A stretch of DNA of 64,000 bases from Erigeron canadensis. Taxonomy: Eukaryota; Streptophyta; Magnoliopsida; Asterales; Asteraceae. The stretch covers positions 8,866,735 through 8,930,734 of the forward strand of contig NC_057769.1 of NCBI RefSeq assembly GCF_010389155.1, read 5' to 3'. Below are positions 45,351-58,092 of this stretch, piece after piece (position 1 is the stretch's first letter; each line of letters opens with the position of its first letter). The translations under genes and the position numbers were made by a program. The notes beneath the pieces were generated by a model, which did not search any database, had not been told where the DNA came from, and worked only from the letters and a program-made list of their open reading frames with translations.

Positions 45351-46229
45351 ATATGCATAATTGCATTTTAAGATAATGATCATTCATCCATATCGTCATT
45401 TGTAAGCATTTGGTTAAGTAGTTGATGTCCATATCAAACGTTCAAGTGAACTAAAATTCCCAAAACTGCAAGCTATTTACTACTTACTTTTTATGGGTTA
45501 ACGCTTAACACATACAATTGCCATTTAACCTTTTCATTAATTTCAATACACTGATGGCTTACCTTCCATGTTATTTCAGTATCAAACGATCGATACAATA
45601 GAAAGTTGTGATTATTTGACATCCCCTACTCGACTGCTCCTAGAACACGAGGACAAGACAGCAACATATACCATAAGCAGATACAAGCAAGTTTATTTTC
45701 TGGTCAGATATTAGAGAAGACATACAACAAAAGCCAAATTTATACCGCAACAATTGTGATTATGATGCTTAATATGGTAAAGGACGACACTTCATTTTCG
45801 GTTTTCTTTCATTCCTGTTTTGTTTTCAATGGAATATAATAAGATCCTAACGTCTTTAAATCTAAGCAAACTAATGAAGCATGTATATAGTGCATTCATC
45901 CTCTTTTGTGTTAGCAGCAATGACTAGACACATTTTGGGGAGCCATTGCAGAGCAAGTATATGAAGATCTCTCAGTTTTGTTTTTTTTTTTTTTTTGGTG
46001 TTCAAAAATAGAAGCTTAGACACCTGTGCATCAACTGGTCTAAAATTTTCATTCCATATAACCAGCCAAACTCTAGGTTTTTACGTCACAAGTTGACAGT
46101 GATTACGAAATCAGAAAACGTAGCTTATTACAATTAGTCCAGGACTTAACGATATAAAAATTTCATATTGATACAACTGTCAGCCATTTCTGTCCTGTGT
46201 CCACCATACAGGACTCATGACTTTAAATT
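45351..46229. other. Intergenic stretch, no gene
   Basis: No open frame with a recognisable domain. A T18 run sits near 45979-45996. Nothing else was assigned. Confidence 0.5.
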
Positions 46230-46521
46230 AGGGATTAGTTTATTGAAATGTAAGAAACTTTGAACGAATGTCTATAGTAGGAAATAACTAAAGTTGTGTG
46301 TATTGTATGTAAACAACTCATAAATAATGTTTATTGTATGTAAGAATTTTGTTTCAACCAATTAAAATCTGACAAGTGGCACCTGTATATGATTGCCACG
46401 TATGTTTTCTTACATACAATAAACACTTTTTCGAGTTGCTTACATACAATACACACAACTTTAGTTTTTTCCTACTATAGACATTCGGTCAAAGATAGTT
46501 ACATTCCAGAAAACTAATCCC
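46230..46521. mobile_element. Mutator-like fold-back MITE with 9-bp target duplication
   Basis: Ends AGGGATTAGTTT and AAACTAATCCC are inverted, with long arms (TGTCTATAGTAGGAAATAAC, GTTGTGTGTATTGTATGTAA). CTTTAAATT (46221-46229 and 46522-46530) flanks both sides. A 9-bp duplication is the Mutator signature. Confidence 0.75.
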
Positions 46522-46530
46522 CTTTAAATT

Positions 46531-47083
46531 ATCACAAACTTTTTCTTCTAAAAGATTCTAAACAATTATTTAAGGAAAAAAAAAAGCAATCATCTTTATC
46601 TTTTTCTTTTCTGCTCTTTTTTCGAATTCAGGACTTTGTTTAAAAGTAAATGAAAATCACATGTACCACAAAAGCATCCGGCTACCAAAATACGAAAACT
46701 AAATGAAAACAAAATAGAATTTACCTTTGCCACTGTCGACCATATAAAAGGGTCGTGATTTGGAGAAGCTGATGGGCACTAGCTGCACAAACAACAAAAG
46801 AAACATGCTAACATGGAAAAATAAAATAGGTAAAAAATTTAATTTCATTATGTATGAAGATAACTCCAAATCATGAAAGAGGGTATTCATGTTCAAACAT
46901 CCCAAATCGCAAACACACCAAAACAATCCAGCAAAATACTGCTGACTAGGCCAATCTTAAGAGTAAAACATAGATATTATCACCGTTCTTAAATTCTAAA
47001 TGCGCTATGTGATAACGATAATAAAACTAACACACAAAACATGAATCTAACTTATCAGTTGAAAGGACTTGACACATAAAGTG
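46531..47083. other. Downstream flank of HSBP
   Basis: It probably includes the HSBP 3' UTR next to 47083. The minus frame at 46699-46926 is hydrophobic and has no recognised family. No other gene. Confidence 0.4.
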
Positions 47084-49921
47084 CTATGCAGAACCTTCAT
47101 CGGGCTTTGGTGCTGCAGGAGGTGGATTGGCCTCGGCTCCCATTTCTGCTCTAAGATCATTGATGCTCTGCTCCAACTCACTTATTCTTTCTCCCATCTC
47201 ATCAAGTACATTGATGTTAAGGTAAATTGTATAAAAAACCATTATCTCCATTGATAAGAATGCGATATATAGGCACATAATTCATAGGAATAGGAATTTT
47301 ACATCGATGGGACCCAAAGACTGATGTTTTTACAACGCTGTTAAACCATGATAGGACAACCGGTAAAATTCAGGATAGGAATTTACATAGGACTGAATCA
47401 TACTCGTTATATATCAGGGGGGTGTCTAGGTTTGCATTTGAATAACACATTTTCTGGTTAAAATATGACATTTTTCAAAATTTATGTGTTAACGTGTTTC
47501 TCCAAAATTGTGTATTCTATCTGAGAAAAATGCAGGAAACGCTTGTTAACACTTTTTTTCATATAGTTTGCCAAACTGCTCTTTGATTATTTCCATTTTG
47601 CATATGCCATAATCATATTATCTCATCTAAGACACAATCCCAAAGACCCTTTAAATCAACTATGAAGATTAGAAATAGTTTGGTATTCACAAATATTTTG
47701 GCAATTGCAAAATAATAACACAGAGCTATGTAAAAAGGATATTCTTTGAAACAATAGAGTCGGACATTGTCTGGAATCTGGTTTGCTGCAAAGAGAAAAC
47801 CGATCAGTACAAAGTAGAAGTGTAATTGTATTAGCATAGAACCATGCTAGCAGTTACAAGTTACCATCTGCTGAAGAAGGGTTTGAACCTGCAATAAAAA
47901 TGGTATCTTTATTAGTTATGACTCTCGAGTGAATAAACCGCTTTCAAAAAATTTATGTGATTAGCAGACAAAATGTTGGCAATCACTGATCAATACCAAA
48001 TATGTATATAATGTCAAAACCTAATACACGTAGTTCAGAAGTAAGGCAAGGAGATAATATAGACAACATGTAAGATTCATCCGTTTTAGGACAGATAATT
48101 TCATATTTTATAGTGCAGAGATATGTCATGACTCAAAATTAAATCTTGTAAAACATAAACTAGAGTCTAAGGAACTTACAAACTGTGTCATGTCAGCAGT
48201 ATTTTGCTTACCATCTCCTGAATCTTTCTCCTGGGGACATAAACATTTCAAACCTTTCCGTAGTGAGTAAATTGTTTCAGAACAAATATACGGATTATAC
48301 GCGACTCATTATCAACTACCTATAGAAAACTATTAAAAGCTACAAAAATATATAAACTGAATCATAGAACGATTCTAACAACCTAACATGAGAATGCAGG
48401 AAATTTCACAACCATAACAACTATGATAATTAAAGGACACCAAATATGTCTTTAAGAATACAAATTGTTCTAACTATCTCCTCTGCATGATACACTAGTT
48501 TGACCAGAAAAAAGAAACACAGGGCCAGCATTCAACTCATTCCTACCATTCGTGCTTTTCAACAAGCAAGAACTTAACGCACATCTGCAATTCATTAGAA
48601 ACCAGGTATATTCTTACTTAGTAAAATAATTATTTTAATTGTAGCTTTATTTAATTTCCTGTTTGAAATATTGGCTTTCCATTGCAGTTATAAGTCTATG
48701 ATATGGCTGGTTGCGAAGAAGTCAAATCAGCCAAAAATTAATCTACTCCAGTCGTAAGTCTAGTAGCGAGTGTTTCTTTAGTTTCTGGTAGTAACTCAAC
48801 TACTTATATCACTCTCACTCATGCATTGTTTTATTTTAACATATCCAAATTTAACTGAAAAAGTAGTTAGTATGGTATAATTCACATGTTTTTTTTTACA
48901 ACTTAATCCAGAAGGCATAAACTATCCCCAGGATAATAGCCTAAATTTGGAGGACATGCAACATAAAGCCAAGGTCACGAGTTCAAATTGAGTCATCCCA
49001 CGTCCCGTTAACCATAGTGTCCATTATTGATGATCTCTCTGATCAAGAATGTTACTATTGTCTCCATCAAGTCATTGATTTTTTCATGTTTGCCCTTACC
49101 AAGCATACGTTGGGTTTTCACTTTTGGTATTTACAAAAAAGGGTAAAAAAGGTCATTTACAGATGAGTAAAAAACAAAAAACGTTAGGGTATATTTAGTT
49201 GTGGAAAATGTTTTTAGTTTTCCATTAAGTCTATGACTTGATCGCGTTTTTTGTTTTCCATGTTTTCTTAGAAAACAAAAATGGAAAACAAGGTGTGTTT
49301 TTCCCAACTAAACGCCCCCTTAGATTCCATAAAACAGCAAAGGTAGGTACCAATCAAGTTTATATGTTGAGCTAGTAGCCATTATCATATATATATATAT
49401 ATATATAGGATAGAGATCAAATGAGAAGGTACCATAAAGACAGAAGGGAGAGAAGGTTCATTTTTTTTTTAGCTTCTTTTTTTGAGCTTTTTTTCCTTTT
49501 TTTACTTTTTTCATTCTCTCTTTAATTAATCAATTTCATATAAAAAATTTTAAAAATATTTTTTTTTCAAAGGGCATAGCCCGTAAGCTATAGGCGAAGC
49601 CTCTCAGAGACTATGGCGGAGCCATGATAGGTAAAGGCGAAGCCCCGTTAAGTAGGTCACCCCATCACCGATCACCCCCTATGACCTATCACCCTCTATG
49701 ACCTATTACTCCCACCAGTTACCCCTTATTAATATCCTTAAGGCGAAGCCCGTACCGTACTCTTACATGTATAACTCACTAACTCGGGTTAGAAATTTTT
49801 TCTTTTAAATTTTTTTTATGGATAGAGTTAATTAAAAAACAAGAATGAAAAAAAATAAAATAAATAAAACGGACCTTCTCTCTCTTCTCTTCTTAAGAAC
49901 CTTCTCTCCGGATCTCTAACC

Positions 49922-49955
<34 letters not shown>

Positions 49956-50484
49956 GAGAGAGACACACACATATGTACGAACATATCTTGGAAATTTACT
50001 AGCTAGTTTGGGGCAAAAGCGTAATTAGGTTGATCGTTACGCACCGTAAAAGAAACAGACACACAGCAAAGTTGGCTGCAACTTCTATCTAATCTAATGA
50101 GTTAATATACAACTTAATAATTGATACTAAATGAATCAACACAACATCAGCATATTATTTAATAAAAATAAAAAAACTAACTAAAATAATAAATTCATCA
50201 AATGCAAATCTGTTGATAATAATGCATCGAGTAAATCATCTACAAAAAAGATATTAGAATTTTAAATTAAAAAAAAATAAAATTGATAAGGGTTATCACA
50301 TTTAATTAAAATGCAAAATAAATGAATAACTGTAATTGAATAAAACAATATTTCCGAGGACAGAAAAGATTGATAATGATAAATGTTTAGGGTGATTAGA
50401 TTACGTTAATTTCAAATTATGGATATAACACTAAATAATAATAATAATGATATATAATTAGAAAAGAAATGAGATGCTTACCAT
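47084..50484 (-). CDS. HSBP: Heat shock factor binding protein, five exons
   Basis: Exons on the minus strand are 50484-50482 (the ATG alone), 48230-48180, 47888-47865, 47785-47743 and 47205-47084. All phases agree and the product is 80 residues, the usual length for plant HSBP. The conserved core reads TADMTQFVQTLLQQMQTRFQ then TMSDSIVSKIDEMGERISEL and EQSINDLRAEMG, a heptad coiled coil. The tail is proline-rich. HSBP binds the trimerised coiled coil of heat shock factors and dampens the heat shock response, in nucleus and cytosol. Introns 1-3 are GT-AG. Intron 4 begins ATATCC and ends AC (minor-spliceosome type). Intron 1 is 2,251 bp and holds several repeats. The 5' leader probably extends to about 50600. 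Confidence 0.9.
47206..47742 (-). other. AT-AC minor-spliceosome (U12-type) intron in HSBP
   Basis: On the minus strand the donor is ATATCCTTTT, exactly the U12 donor consensus. A branch site ACCTTAAC lies 11-18 nt before the end, and the intron terminates in AC (TCAATGTAC before TTGATGAG). No GT donor can be placed that keeps the conserved SKIDEMG junction. Splicing A to TT rebuilds the expected isoleucine codon. Confidence 0.9.
48930..49085 (+). repeat. Possible tRNA-derived SINE in HSBP intron 1
   Basis: The sequence GGTCACGAGTTCAAATTGAG then TCATCCCACGTCCCG resembles the B-box region of plant tRNA-derived SINEs. The ends and duplications were not found. Confidence 0.35.
49187..49319. mobile_element. 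Short Tourist-like MITE in HSBP intron 1
   Basis: Ends GGGTATATTTAGTTGTGG and CCCAACTAAACGCCCCC are inverted and flanked by TTA (49184-49186 and 49320-49322). Same family as 45013-45347. Confidence 0.65.
49408..49921. mobile_element. TA-flanked inverted-repeat element in HSBP intron 1
   Basis: The left end GGATAGAGATCAAATGAGAA, then AGAAGGGAGAGAAGG, pairs with the right end CCTTCTCTCTCTTCTCT, then CGGATCTCTAACC. Both sides are (TA)n. The ends match the element at 37296-38482. The interior differs: a GC-richer block with repeated GGCGAAGCC phrases and repeated CCTATGACCTATCACC phrases (49565-49760). Confidence 0.65.
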
Positions 50485-50604
50485 TATTTATTATTATTAT
50501 AATAATAATTAAAAGTGAAGGCAATAATCAAGCGATCGATCGATCGATATGTTGTTACTGCTACGGAGGAAGGAAGGGTGGGAGGGAATGAGGTTTTCTG
50601 CAAA

Positions 50605-51090
50605 TGCTTTGTAAATCTTATTTTACCAATTTACTAACCATTATTTCAAAAAAAATTATTCATTTATGTATTTTATTATCTAACACTTCTAATCCTATCT
50701 TATTAATAACTACCAAAATTATCCTCTTTTTTATTCACTAATATAAATATCTCTACCTAATATACCTATAATATCCTTAAATCTCAATCATTATTTTTCT
50801 CTCTCCTCAGATCTCAACCACTTATTTTTTCTCTACCATAAATCATTTTATTTCTCTTATTCATTCAAAATCTTTTATCTCAAAAATCGTATATCGATAA
50901 ATTATAAAAATTGTATGGTATTCTTAAAATTTCATGTTGTTTCATTAGAGATGTCATTCGATATACTTTTGACGGATTTTTAAATCCGAGGGCAAAGCTC
51001 GTACGGCTAAGCCATTTAGCTATCCTACTCTATGACTTGACCTATCACCTCCATCATCTTAACGCTGCAACACATAGACACTATCTCTCG
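50605..51090 (+). mobile_element. Helitron-like element, family Y, upstream of HSBP
   Basis: It shares CGTATATCGATAAATTATAA, TTCATTAGAGATGTCATTCG and CTCGTACGGCTAAGCCATTT-type blocks with the copies at 10461 and 43255. The 3' end is CGCTGCAACACATAGACACT then ATCTCTCG followed by T. It lies against the probable HSBP promoter. Confidence 0.55.
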
Positions 51091-51225
51091 TTAAATATAA
51101 AAATTCTTTAATTTTCTTTTGTGAAAGGTGGGCTAACTTTACAATTTTCCAAAAATGAGTTTAGGAGTTCGTAAGTACGATCAAGATTTTTTCAGAAATA
51201 AAACTTTTGTTCTTTTAATAAAAAA

Positions 51226-51500
51226 CGAGCATAGTATCTGCGCGTTGCAGCGGAATTTTATAATTACTTTTTTGAATGAATACATTGGTTTCAGAGTGTG
51301 TCAAAAATATAGATTATGAGATTCTGTCGATTATTGTAAAACCATATAGAAAAATCAATGTTAATTAAATTAGAATCAATTACAAATTGATAAGAAATAG
51401 TGAACTAATAGTGTTAGTATGTGGAGGGACATTTTGGGAACCATAAATATGTTGAAAGGGGTATTTTAAGAACAAAAAATGTACTTAAAGTCTTAATCTA
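51226..51500 (-). mobile_element. Helitron 3' end, minus strand, 5' extent unknown
   Basis: Minus strand: TTCCGCTGCAACGCGCAGAT then ACTATGCTCG followed by T, the same terminus type as at 43255. The right boundary given is a guess. Confidence 0.4.
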
Positions 51501-52147
51501 ATACAATTTTGGGGATAACATATGTGCTTCTCAAAGCATATATCAAACATGTTTCCCCTCCCACAAATTATTTAAAAAATATTAAACATTAAGCCATGTG
51601 ATTGAAATCAATGTTTAAATTTTTAAAAGATTGTGAGGATGGAACATGTATGATACATGCTACTAGAAGCATAATCATTTTTCCTTACAATTTAATATTT
51701 TTTATAAGGGATTAAAGATATCAAATTGGTGGTTTGCTATGAATCATAAGTTACCAAATAGTTATAAAAGTAAAATAAATAAATACATTGTGAATGGTCT
51801 TTGTTAAATCAACTTATTTTCAATAGGCTTTTAAAATGTTAATCTTAAAAGTTAAAACATATAAAAGTGTTTGTAACGGGGTGGAAGATCCAGGCGTCAA
51901 GGCCCAACCACCCTTGTGCCATTTGTGCCAATTGTTAGAGGGTTGGCGTCGTTTAAGGATCACCAAGCCGTCGTGAGTATGTCAACGTCAAGTGAAAGGT
52001 GAGGTCGCCTGAAATTTGTTTTATTTTATATAAAATAAAATAAAATATATTATTTGGGTACTGAGGGGTTCAGTTGTTTTGAAACGATGATGTGACCATT
52101 ACAATCACCTTAACCCCATTGTGAATGCTTTTTATTTCGTTAATTAG
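51501..52147. other. Intergenic stretch, no gene
   Basis: A GC-richer patch (51872-52010, with GGATCACCAAGCCGTCGTGA) has no recognised identity. No gene was seen. Confidence 0.4.
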
Positions 52148-52164
52148 AGTGCTGGATAGTCATT

Positions 52165-52368
52165 GAGATAGTGAAGAAACATGTGACGATGTGATCCAAG
52201 CTATAGTCGTTATCTTATTTTTGGTTTTGTAGTCGTGATAGGAAAACTAGTTTGTTTTGGTCAACTTGGGCAATGAGTCCGTCTCTATTAGTGTAACTGT
52301 AATTGTTTTTTCCATGCTTCGGCACGCCGGTACACAGTATCAATAAAAGTATTAGCTGTTAAAAAAAA
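52165..52368 (+). mobile_element. Retroposed fragment, probably a 5'-truncated LINE
   Basis: About 204 bp ending CAATAAAAGTATTAGCTGTT and an A run. It is flanked by exact 17-bp copies of AGTGCTGGATAGTCATT (52148-52164 and 52369-52385). The poly(A) signal, A tail and long duplication show target-primed retroposition. TTCGGCACGCCGGTACA before the tail resembles plant LINE 3' ends. Confidence 0.7.
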
Positions 52369-52751
52369 AGTGCTGGATAGTCATTATAAACATGAAAACT
52401 ATAGCCACGCTGAAAAAAATACTCGTATATATCTACATTATAACTACAATACCTACACTTATAAAGTAATGACTAAAGAGTGAAAAATACACGATTTCGT
52501 CACAAATTAAACTGGCTCCATCTTTAGAACAGAAAAAATGTATATTAGCCATCTGTAGTAAGCATTGTCTTTGTCATCGCAGTTAACTGTAAGACTCAAG
52601 GGACCATTACATAAACAAAACAAACACCCTTAACACATACAATGGTACCCACTTTGAGTTAGTCCTATAATGATTAAAGTACAAACATTAAAATAAAACA
52701 AAACAGAGACAATGGAATTATACCCAAAATAAAAACCATTAGCTATGAAAT

Positions 52752-55700
52752 TCATTTGACCTTCTTCCCAGCCAGCTGTTTCTCATTTTCGTATGGATAT
52801 TCAGGTGGCGCCTTCCAAAGACCCCATAAGACGATTATATGTAAACAAAAAAGTGTGATGGATGAGTAGACGGTGGAGGGGAAAACATTCCAGCACAATT
52901 CCACCCCTGCAAACAGCAGCAGCCTGCAAAACCATAACATAAGTCTCAATGCTATAGGAGGATTTATCAATGAGAGTACAATTTGTGAATTTTCATGGTT
53001 AGCTGACTTACCGGACTATAGTTGGAAAAGGCGTTTTCCATAAAAGATATGGTAAGCTACAGAAGTACCTGCATAAAATGATATTATAGTGTCATTGTAA
53101 CATTCCAAACTTGTCATTCGCACAATAGATACTGAAGGTGGCAGAATGGGTGGATCAGGCAGATTCGATCTCAAGTCAGAACAGGTTTGGTTCAGCTGGG
53201 TCAAATATTTGAGAACTTGATAAATATATAATGTGCTAAATATGACTGAGAACACTGTATTTTTGCTATTATATCTTTGCCTATTTCGACCAATTTGACA
53301 TAAAGCAGAACCCATTGAAAAAACAACACCCAAATATCATCCAAACAATATTTTGCACCATCATATTTCATTTGGTATGAAATAACGAGCACTGGTACAT
53401 TTTCTTTCTTAAGTAAACTGTAATGTTTCTTGAGCTATCAGGGTTATTCTTGTAAATTTGTCAGTTGTCTACAAAAAGAGGTGTTGAGTGTGTCAGTTTA
53501 AATGCTAATCACTTAAAGAATGGAGAATCATCATTCATATTTAAACATATCAACTCCTCAACTCATATTATATGATAAGTCTCAAGTGAACATTTTCCTA
53601 TAGTAGCAGATGTATAATGTTAACGTTGCTTTAAAGCCAAATCATATCATTCTCATGCCCATTCAGTATACTACAACATATGCTATCAAGTTTGAGGTCG
53701 ATAAAAAGTGAGGTAATTTACCAGGAGTAGAATTGGTAGTGCAAAGACCGCGCACACACGATGCCAATAAAATTTCCAGTGAACATTGTTGTAACAATAT
53801 CTGTATAATTAATAAACAATTATAGTTGCCAACTTCCACATACATATAAAGATGACAGAAACTCGAAGACAGTACACTTACGCTCTGTTTTAAGCCGCTT
53901 TAATCCAGTGCTAACATGAAGAGGAAAGGAGCTGGTAACGTGACTTTTAAACTGTATTTGGACTAATTTAGAATGCAAGAATGATACCAATCCTCCTTCA
54001 TGCCTGCAGACGTTAATATAATTACTTTAAATGAATTTGTATTTCATTTTTTCGTACTAATGAAATGTGTATGATCTCAACTTACTTGCACCATCTATAA
54101 TGCGCAAAAATCATAAGAGAACCGAGATGAACACCTAGTAAACTGAGAGCAAAAGCCTTTGACACAAAAATTGGCTCAGGGACAAACTTGAAGTTGACAG
54201 ACCTAATAACAATAACGATAAAAAATAACAAAACAATAAATAACATTTAGTAACACATATCTACCAAAAATTTTTCAATATTATATGAGAATACGAGACA
54301 CCTTATATATTATATAAAAGGGAATCTACATATAAAAAAAATTTATTTGTTGCACAATTTTGCATATTGAAGCGCATAGAAGGTTACCAGAAGTGGATAA
54401 ATACTCGTCCAAGATTGAAGGCTTTAGATAGATATTCAATTGGATATGCCCATAGAAACGGTAACCCCAACAGAATCTGCAAAATGAATACAAAAAGATT
54501 GTTAAAAAGAGGATAACAAACCAAGTCACCCTGTGGTTGCAAGATAACTCATATGATCATGCAAATTGCATAGTAGTGATAGCAATGCTGACTCATTTAC
54601 TTATAAACGGATAGATATTGGTTAATTAATCTAATGGGTTAAACAAATTATAAGTCACTCAAAGTATTTTGATGCATATTAGCACATAACCTCCCAAGTC
54701 TTTTATGCTAAATAAAAGATCAATATTGGGATCAACCTTAACCCAAATTGACCCACAACCCAACCCGCCCGTTTTTTCACCTTTATGTAGAAAAAAAAGC
54801 ATACATATCGTGAACATTAAATACAAATCCAAGCACTAAAGAATAAGCACCTGCACTAGTGCCGCACCTGCTAAAGCTGATATTACCCCAATAATGTCCA
54901 TAGCCTGTAGTTAAAAGTGATACACTGAAAAAGATAAATGGTAGGTTGAGTAAATGACTAAATGTATGTAGGATCCAGACACAAACTTCAATAAATTTAA
55001 ATAGAATCATATAGTGTACCTTAAGCATGAGAAGAAGCAACGGAGGAGCATAAAGAAGCACATTCATCTTCACTGAAACAGCTAAGCTGTGAAACAGAAA
55101 ACAAAGCCAAGGTTAAACCCATACTGTATTCTGTTGATGACTTGTATCCCAGATAGAATTATTAGTATAGAAAATAGGATAAAACCTGAACATAATTAAA
55201 CTAAAATGCCATTTCTGGTAAAGAAGTGGAACCAAAGATGCATGGAGAAGAGTCATCGCAAAACAGTCATTGAACAGACGAAGGACAAAGATTGAATGCA
55301 CTCTTTTAGATAACGAAAGCAAAGTGAGAGCCCACCAAGGTAGCTGTGAAAAAGAAAAAAAAAAGAGAGTGTAACATTTGATGATGGTAAAGAGTCACGA
55401 ATATCATCAAATGAACGGAAAGTGTTTATACCACATCAGTCTTGACATAAATGAATAGCAATATTCCCAGATTCACAATGTAGAGCACACCAAAGAGAAT
55501 CTGAAATAACAAGAAAGCTTGTCAGCCACTATTGAATATTTTTAGGTAGATCTTGAAAACATAAAACTCCACACGTGAAATTCCGTAATTTTCAAACAGT
55601 ATCGCAGAAGTTCAGGCAAAAAAAGTTTCTCAAAGATCTATGAAGCTTCATAATAAAGATATTATTTGTATCTCTTCCTAATCATGGTCAACTTCAAATG

Positions 55701-58092
55701 TACTTGCAGTTCTAAAATAACAGTAAATGCACAGTGGCTCATCTAGACCATTGACATGCTTGTTCATCTTGATCTGGTAAAACTAACTACAATGTCGTTC
55801 CAAATACATTTTAATCTTTAGTGTCACTCATTTGTGTTCATTAGGAGGATATAAATATTTGACAAATGTAACTTCAAATTTAGTGAACGAGTTACCCATA
55901 TAATCCTCTAATCCTAATACCACCCCTATTGGATTCTTTGACTTATTTCACCACAAAGCTTGAAGCTTATGAAAACTTTGACATGGAATGATTATGCTAC
56001 CTTATAATGATCCAAAATAGTTAACTAGAACTAATATCTATACTATATGAATCAGAACAAGTTCATCAGCTACGAGCAACTTTCCATCATATGTAAGAGA
56101 ACAATAAGTAAAAGGCTCACTGCAAGTGATTCAAACTAGTAATGACTGCAAATAAGTATTCACCTGGGCAGGATAGACCTCGCCTCCTGTAATGTATTGT
56201 ATGGCGGAGTATATATAAAGAAAGCCGGCCGGGTAAACCAAAGGTCCTGTATCCCCTTTCAGATTGTTGTAATCTCTTTCTCCTTCGATAAATCCATTAA
56301 CCTGTTTGGTCAGTCATGCCATTTTTGAGTAAAACCAAAATCACATACTCATTTGTTTCCTTTTCGAACCAAAAAAAGAAAAAACATACAATCAAAAATA
56401 CTCCTTATTTTACACCATCAAAATTTCAATTCAAATTTTTGACGTCAAAGAACGGGTATTAAAAATGCAAAATTTATACTTTATTAAAACCAATCAAGGC
56501 TTGGATCAAGTAATTGACACGCTTGCCTCTACAGATAGAGGTTAAGGGTTCGATCCTTACTCCTTACAAGGCCGTAGACGGTATTGGGACCCATAACCCA
56601 TGGAAGAAGGTATTGGGTGTTACTTTACTTTTTCTATAAATCCATTTGTATCTCTTGGCTTGTTGGGTGTTTGGATGTGTGTTTACCAGACTCATTATTA
56701 TTTAAAATAAATAATGAGATTTTAGAGTTAAAGTGAAAAAAACTTATTAGACAAATAAGTTTGAAATATAAATGAATAATGTACCAAATATATTTCAAAA
56801 ATAAGTCATCACCTTATTTAATTTAAAACAAGAACAGTGCAAACTCTATTCTTTATATGATGTTTGATCAAAACCTGGTGGCTTAATAGTGTTGATCGTC
56901 TCGTATTTGGTAATTTACTCAATCTCAAAAGACCTCAACTGACCAAACCAAATACACCAAAACCAAAGGGGAAACAGACCGAATGTAAAACCAAACACCT
57001 TAAATCCAAACAGCCAAAACCATGCCCACATAATTTTTAATGTAAAAAAAATAGACTTCACAATGGTCATAAATCAAACTGTGTGAAACCACCAAAACCG
57101 ACAAAACTCAGTTTTTGACCCTTAAAACATCTATTTTATTATGGCCTGGATACAGGTCTCAGTTTAGTATAATACATTCTTTAGTATTCTAACCGGATTC
57201 TTTTCACTTTTCAGTTACATTTTGAGATTAGGTACATTACTTAACATTGAGGTAATCATATCTTTTGAATCGATATAACTCATCACAGATCAACTTATAA
57301 TGTAGAATATCAATTATCATTCTTCTAATACAAAACTACAAAAATAAATCTATCTAATGTAGTAATGTCAATAGATTTTATCATGTCTCACCAAAGTATT
57401 AACTATAACTCCAAAAACATGACCCGTGATCATAAGTTTCACAATGCTCCCATGATCTTACCTTCCTGTAAGTACTTGTGTGTTTCTTAGATTCATTGAC
57501 TTCTCAACTTTAATATCAGGAACATTATGCATCAATAAGCAACATATAGCGCAAGATTTCGATTCCATACTTCTGTTTTAGAGTATCAAACAAACGACTA
57601 GGCACACATTTACATGATAAAATGAACAACCTATGTTACATTGCTAATCCTAAACAACATAATTTAAAGGGGTTTAACAAAAATACACTTTGTTTAGGAT
57701 TTTTTTTTTTTTTAATATCCTTAAATTGTACTAAATGTTTTTATTCAAATTGTACAAAATACAAAATTATGTATCATCAATCATAAAATAGACACTCACC
57801 TGTGACATGTAAGCATCCCAATCAATCTTTGTATCTATATAAAAAAAAAAAAAAGTATTAAAAACAATAAAAACACGAGAGAACGTTGAAAACAGTAAAA
57901 AGTGATGTAATAAATTGGAAGGAATTTAGGGTGCTTACAAGGAACATAAGCGATGATGAGGGCAGTAAGAAGAGAATCTGCGAGAAGCAAAAGAAAAGAA
58001 AATGGAATTTTGGGGTTTTTGTAAAGATTTTGAATAAAAGAGCTTGATCTTGTTTTCCCGGGTCTGTATTTGGGTGCGGGCCGGGTCGCCAT
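52752..58092 (-). CDS. ALG3: Dol-P-Man:Man5GlcNAc2-PP-Dol alpha-1,3-mannosyltransferase
   Basis: Thirteen exons on the minus strand: 58092-57939, 57834-57800, 56301-56164, 55500-55432, 55343-55186, 55086-55020, 54904-54851, 54476-54388, 54202-54086, 54003-53882, 53800-53722, 53068-53012 and 52923-52752. All introns are GT-AG, the phases are continuous, and the product is 436 residues, normal for plant ALG3. Diagnostic segments are [47 protein letters not shown] and [13 protein letters not shown]. The enzyme adds the first lumenal alpha-1,3 mannose from dolichol-P-mannose during assembly of the N-glycan precursor. It is a multi-pass ER membrane protein; the acidic lumenal loop after the first membrane segment (residues about 34-50) fits the family. 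The C-terminus KKVK is a KKXX ER-retrieval signal. It appears intact. Confidence 0.96.
56497..56630 (+). mobile_element. tRNA-related SINE in ALG3 intron 2
   Basis: GCTTGGATCAAGTAATTGAC, then AGGTTAAGGGTTCGATCC, contains a good Pol III B box (GGTTCGATCC at 56547-56556). No cloverleaf with acceptor and anticodon stems can be made, so it is not a tRNA gene. Target duplications were not identified. Confidence 0.55.

Noticed and set aside
46699..46926. 75-codon hydrophobic frame downstream of HSBP
   Set aside because: No family recognised, T-rich composition, and it lies where a 3' UTR or flank is expected.
56530..56565. tRNA gene inside ALG3 intron 2
   Set aside because: Only the B-box half looks tRNA-like; acceptor and anticodon stems are absent, so it was assigned to a SINE.
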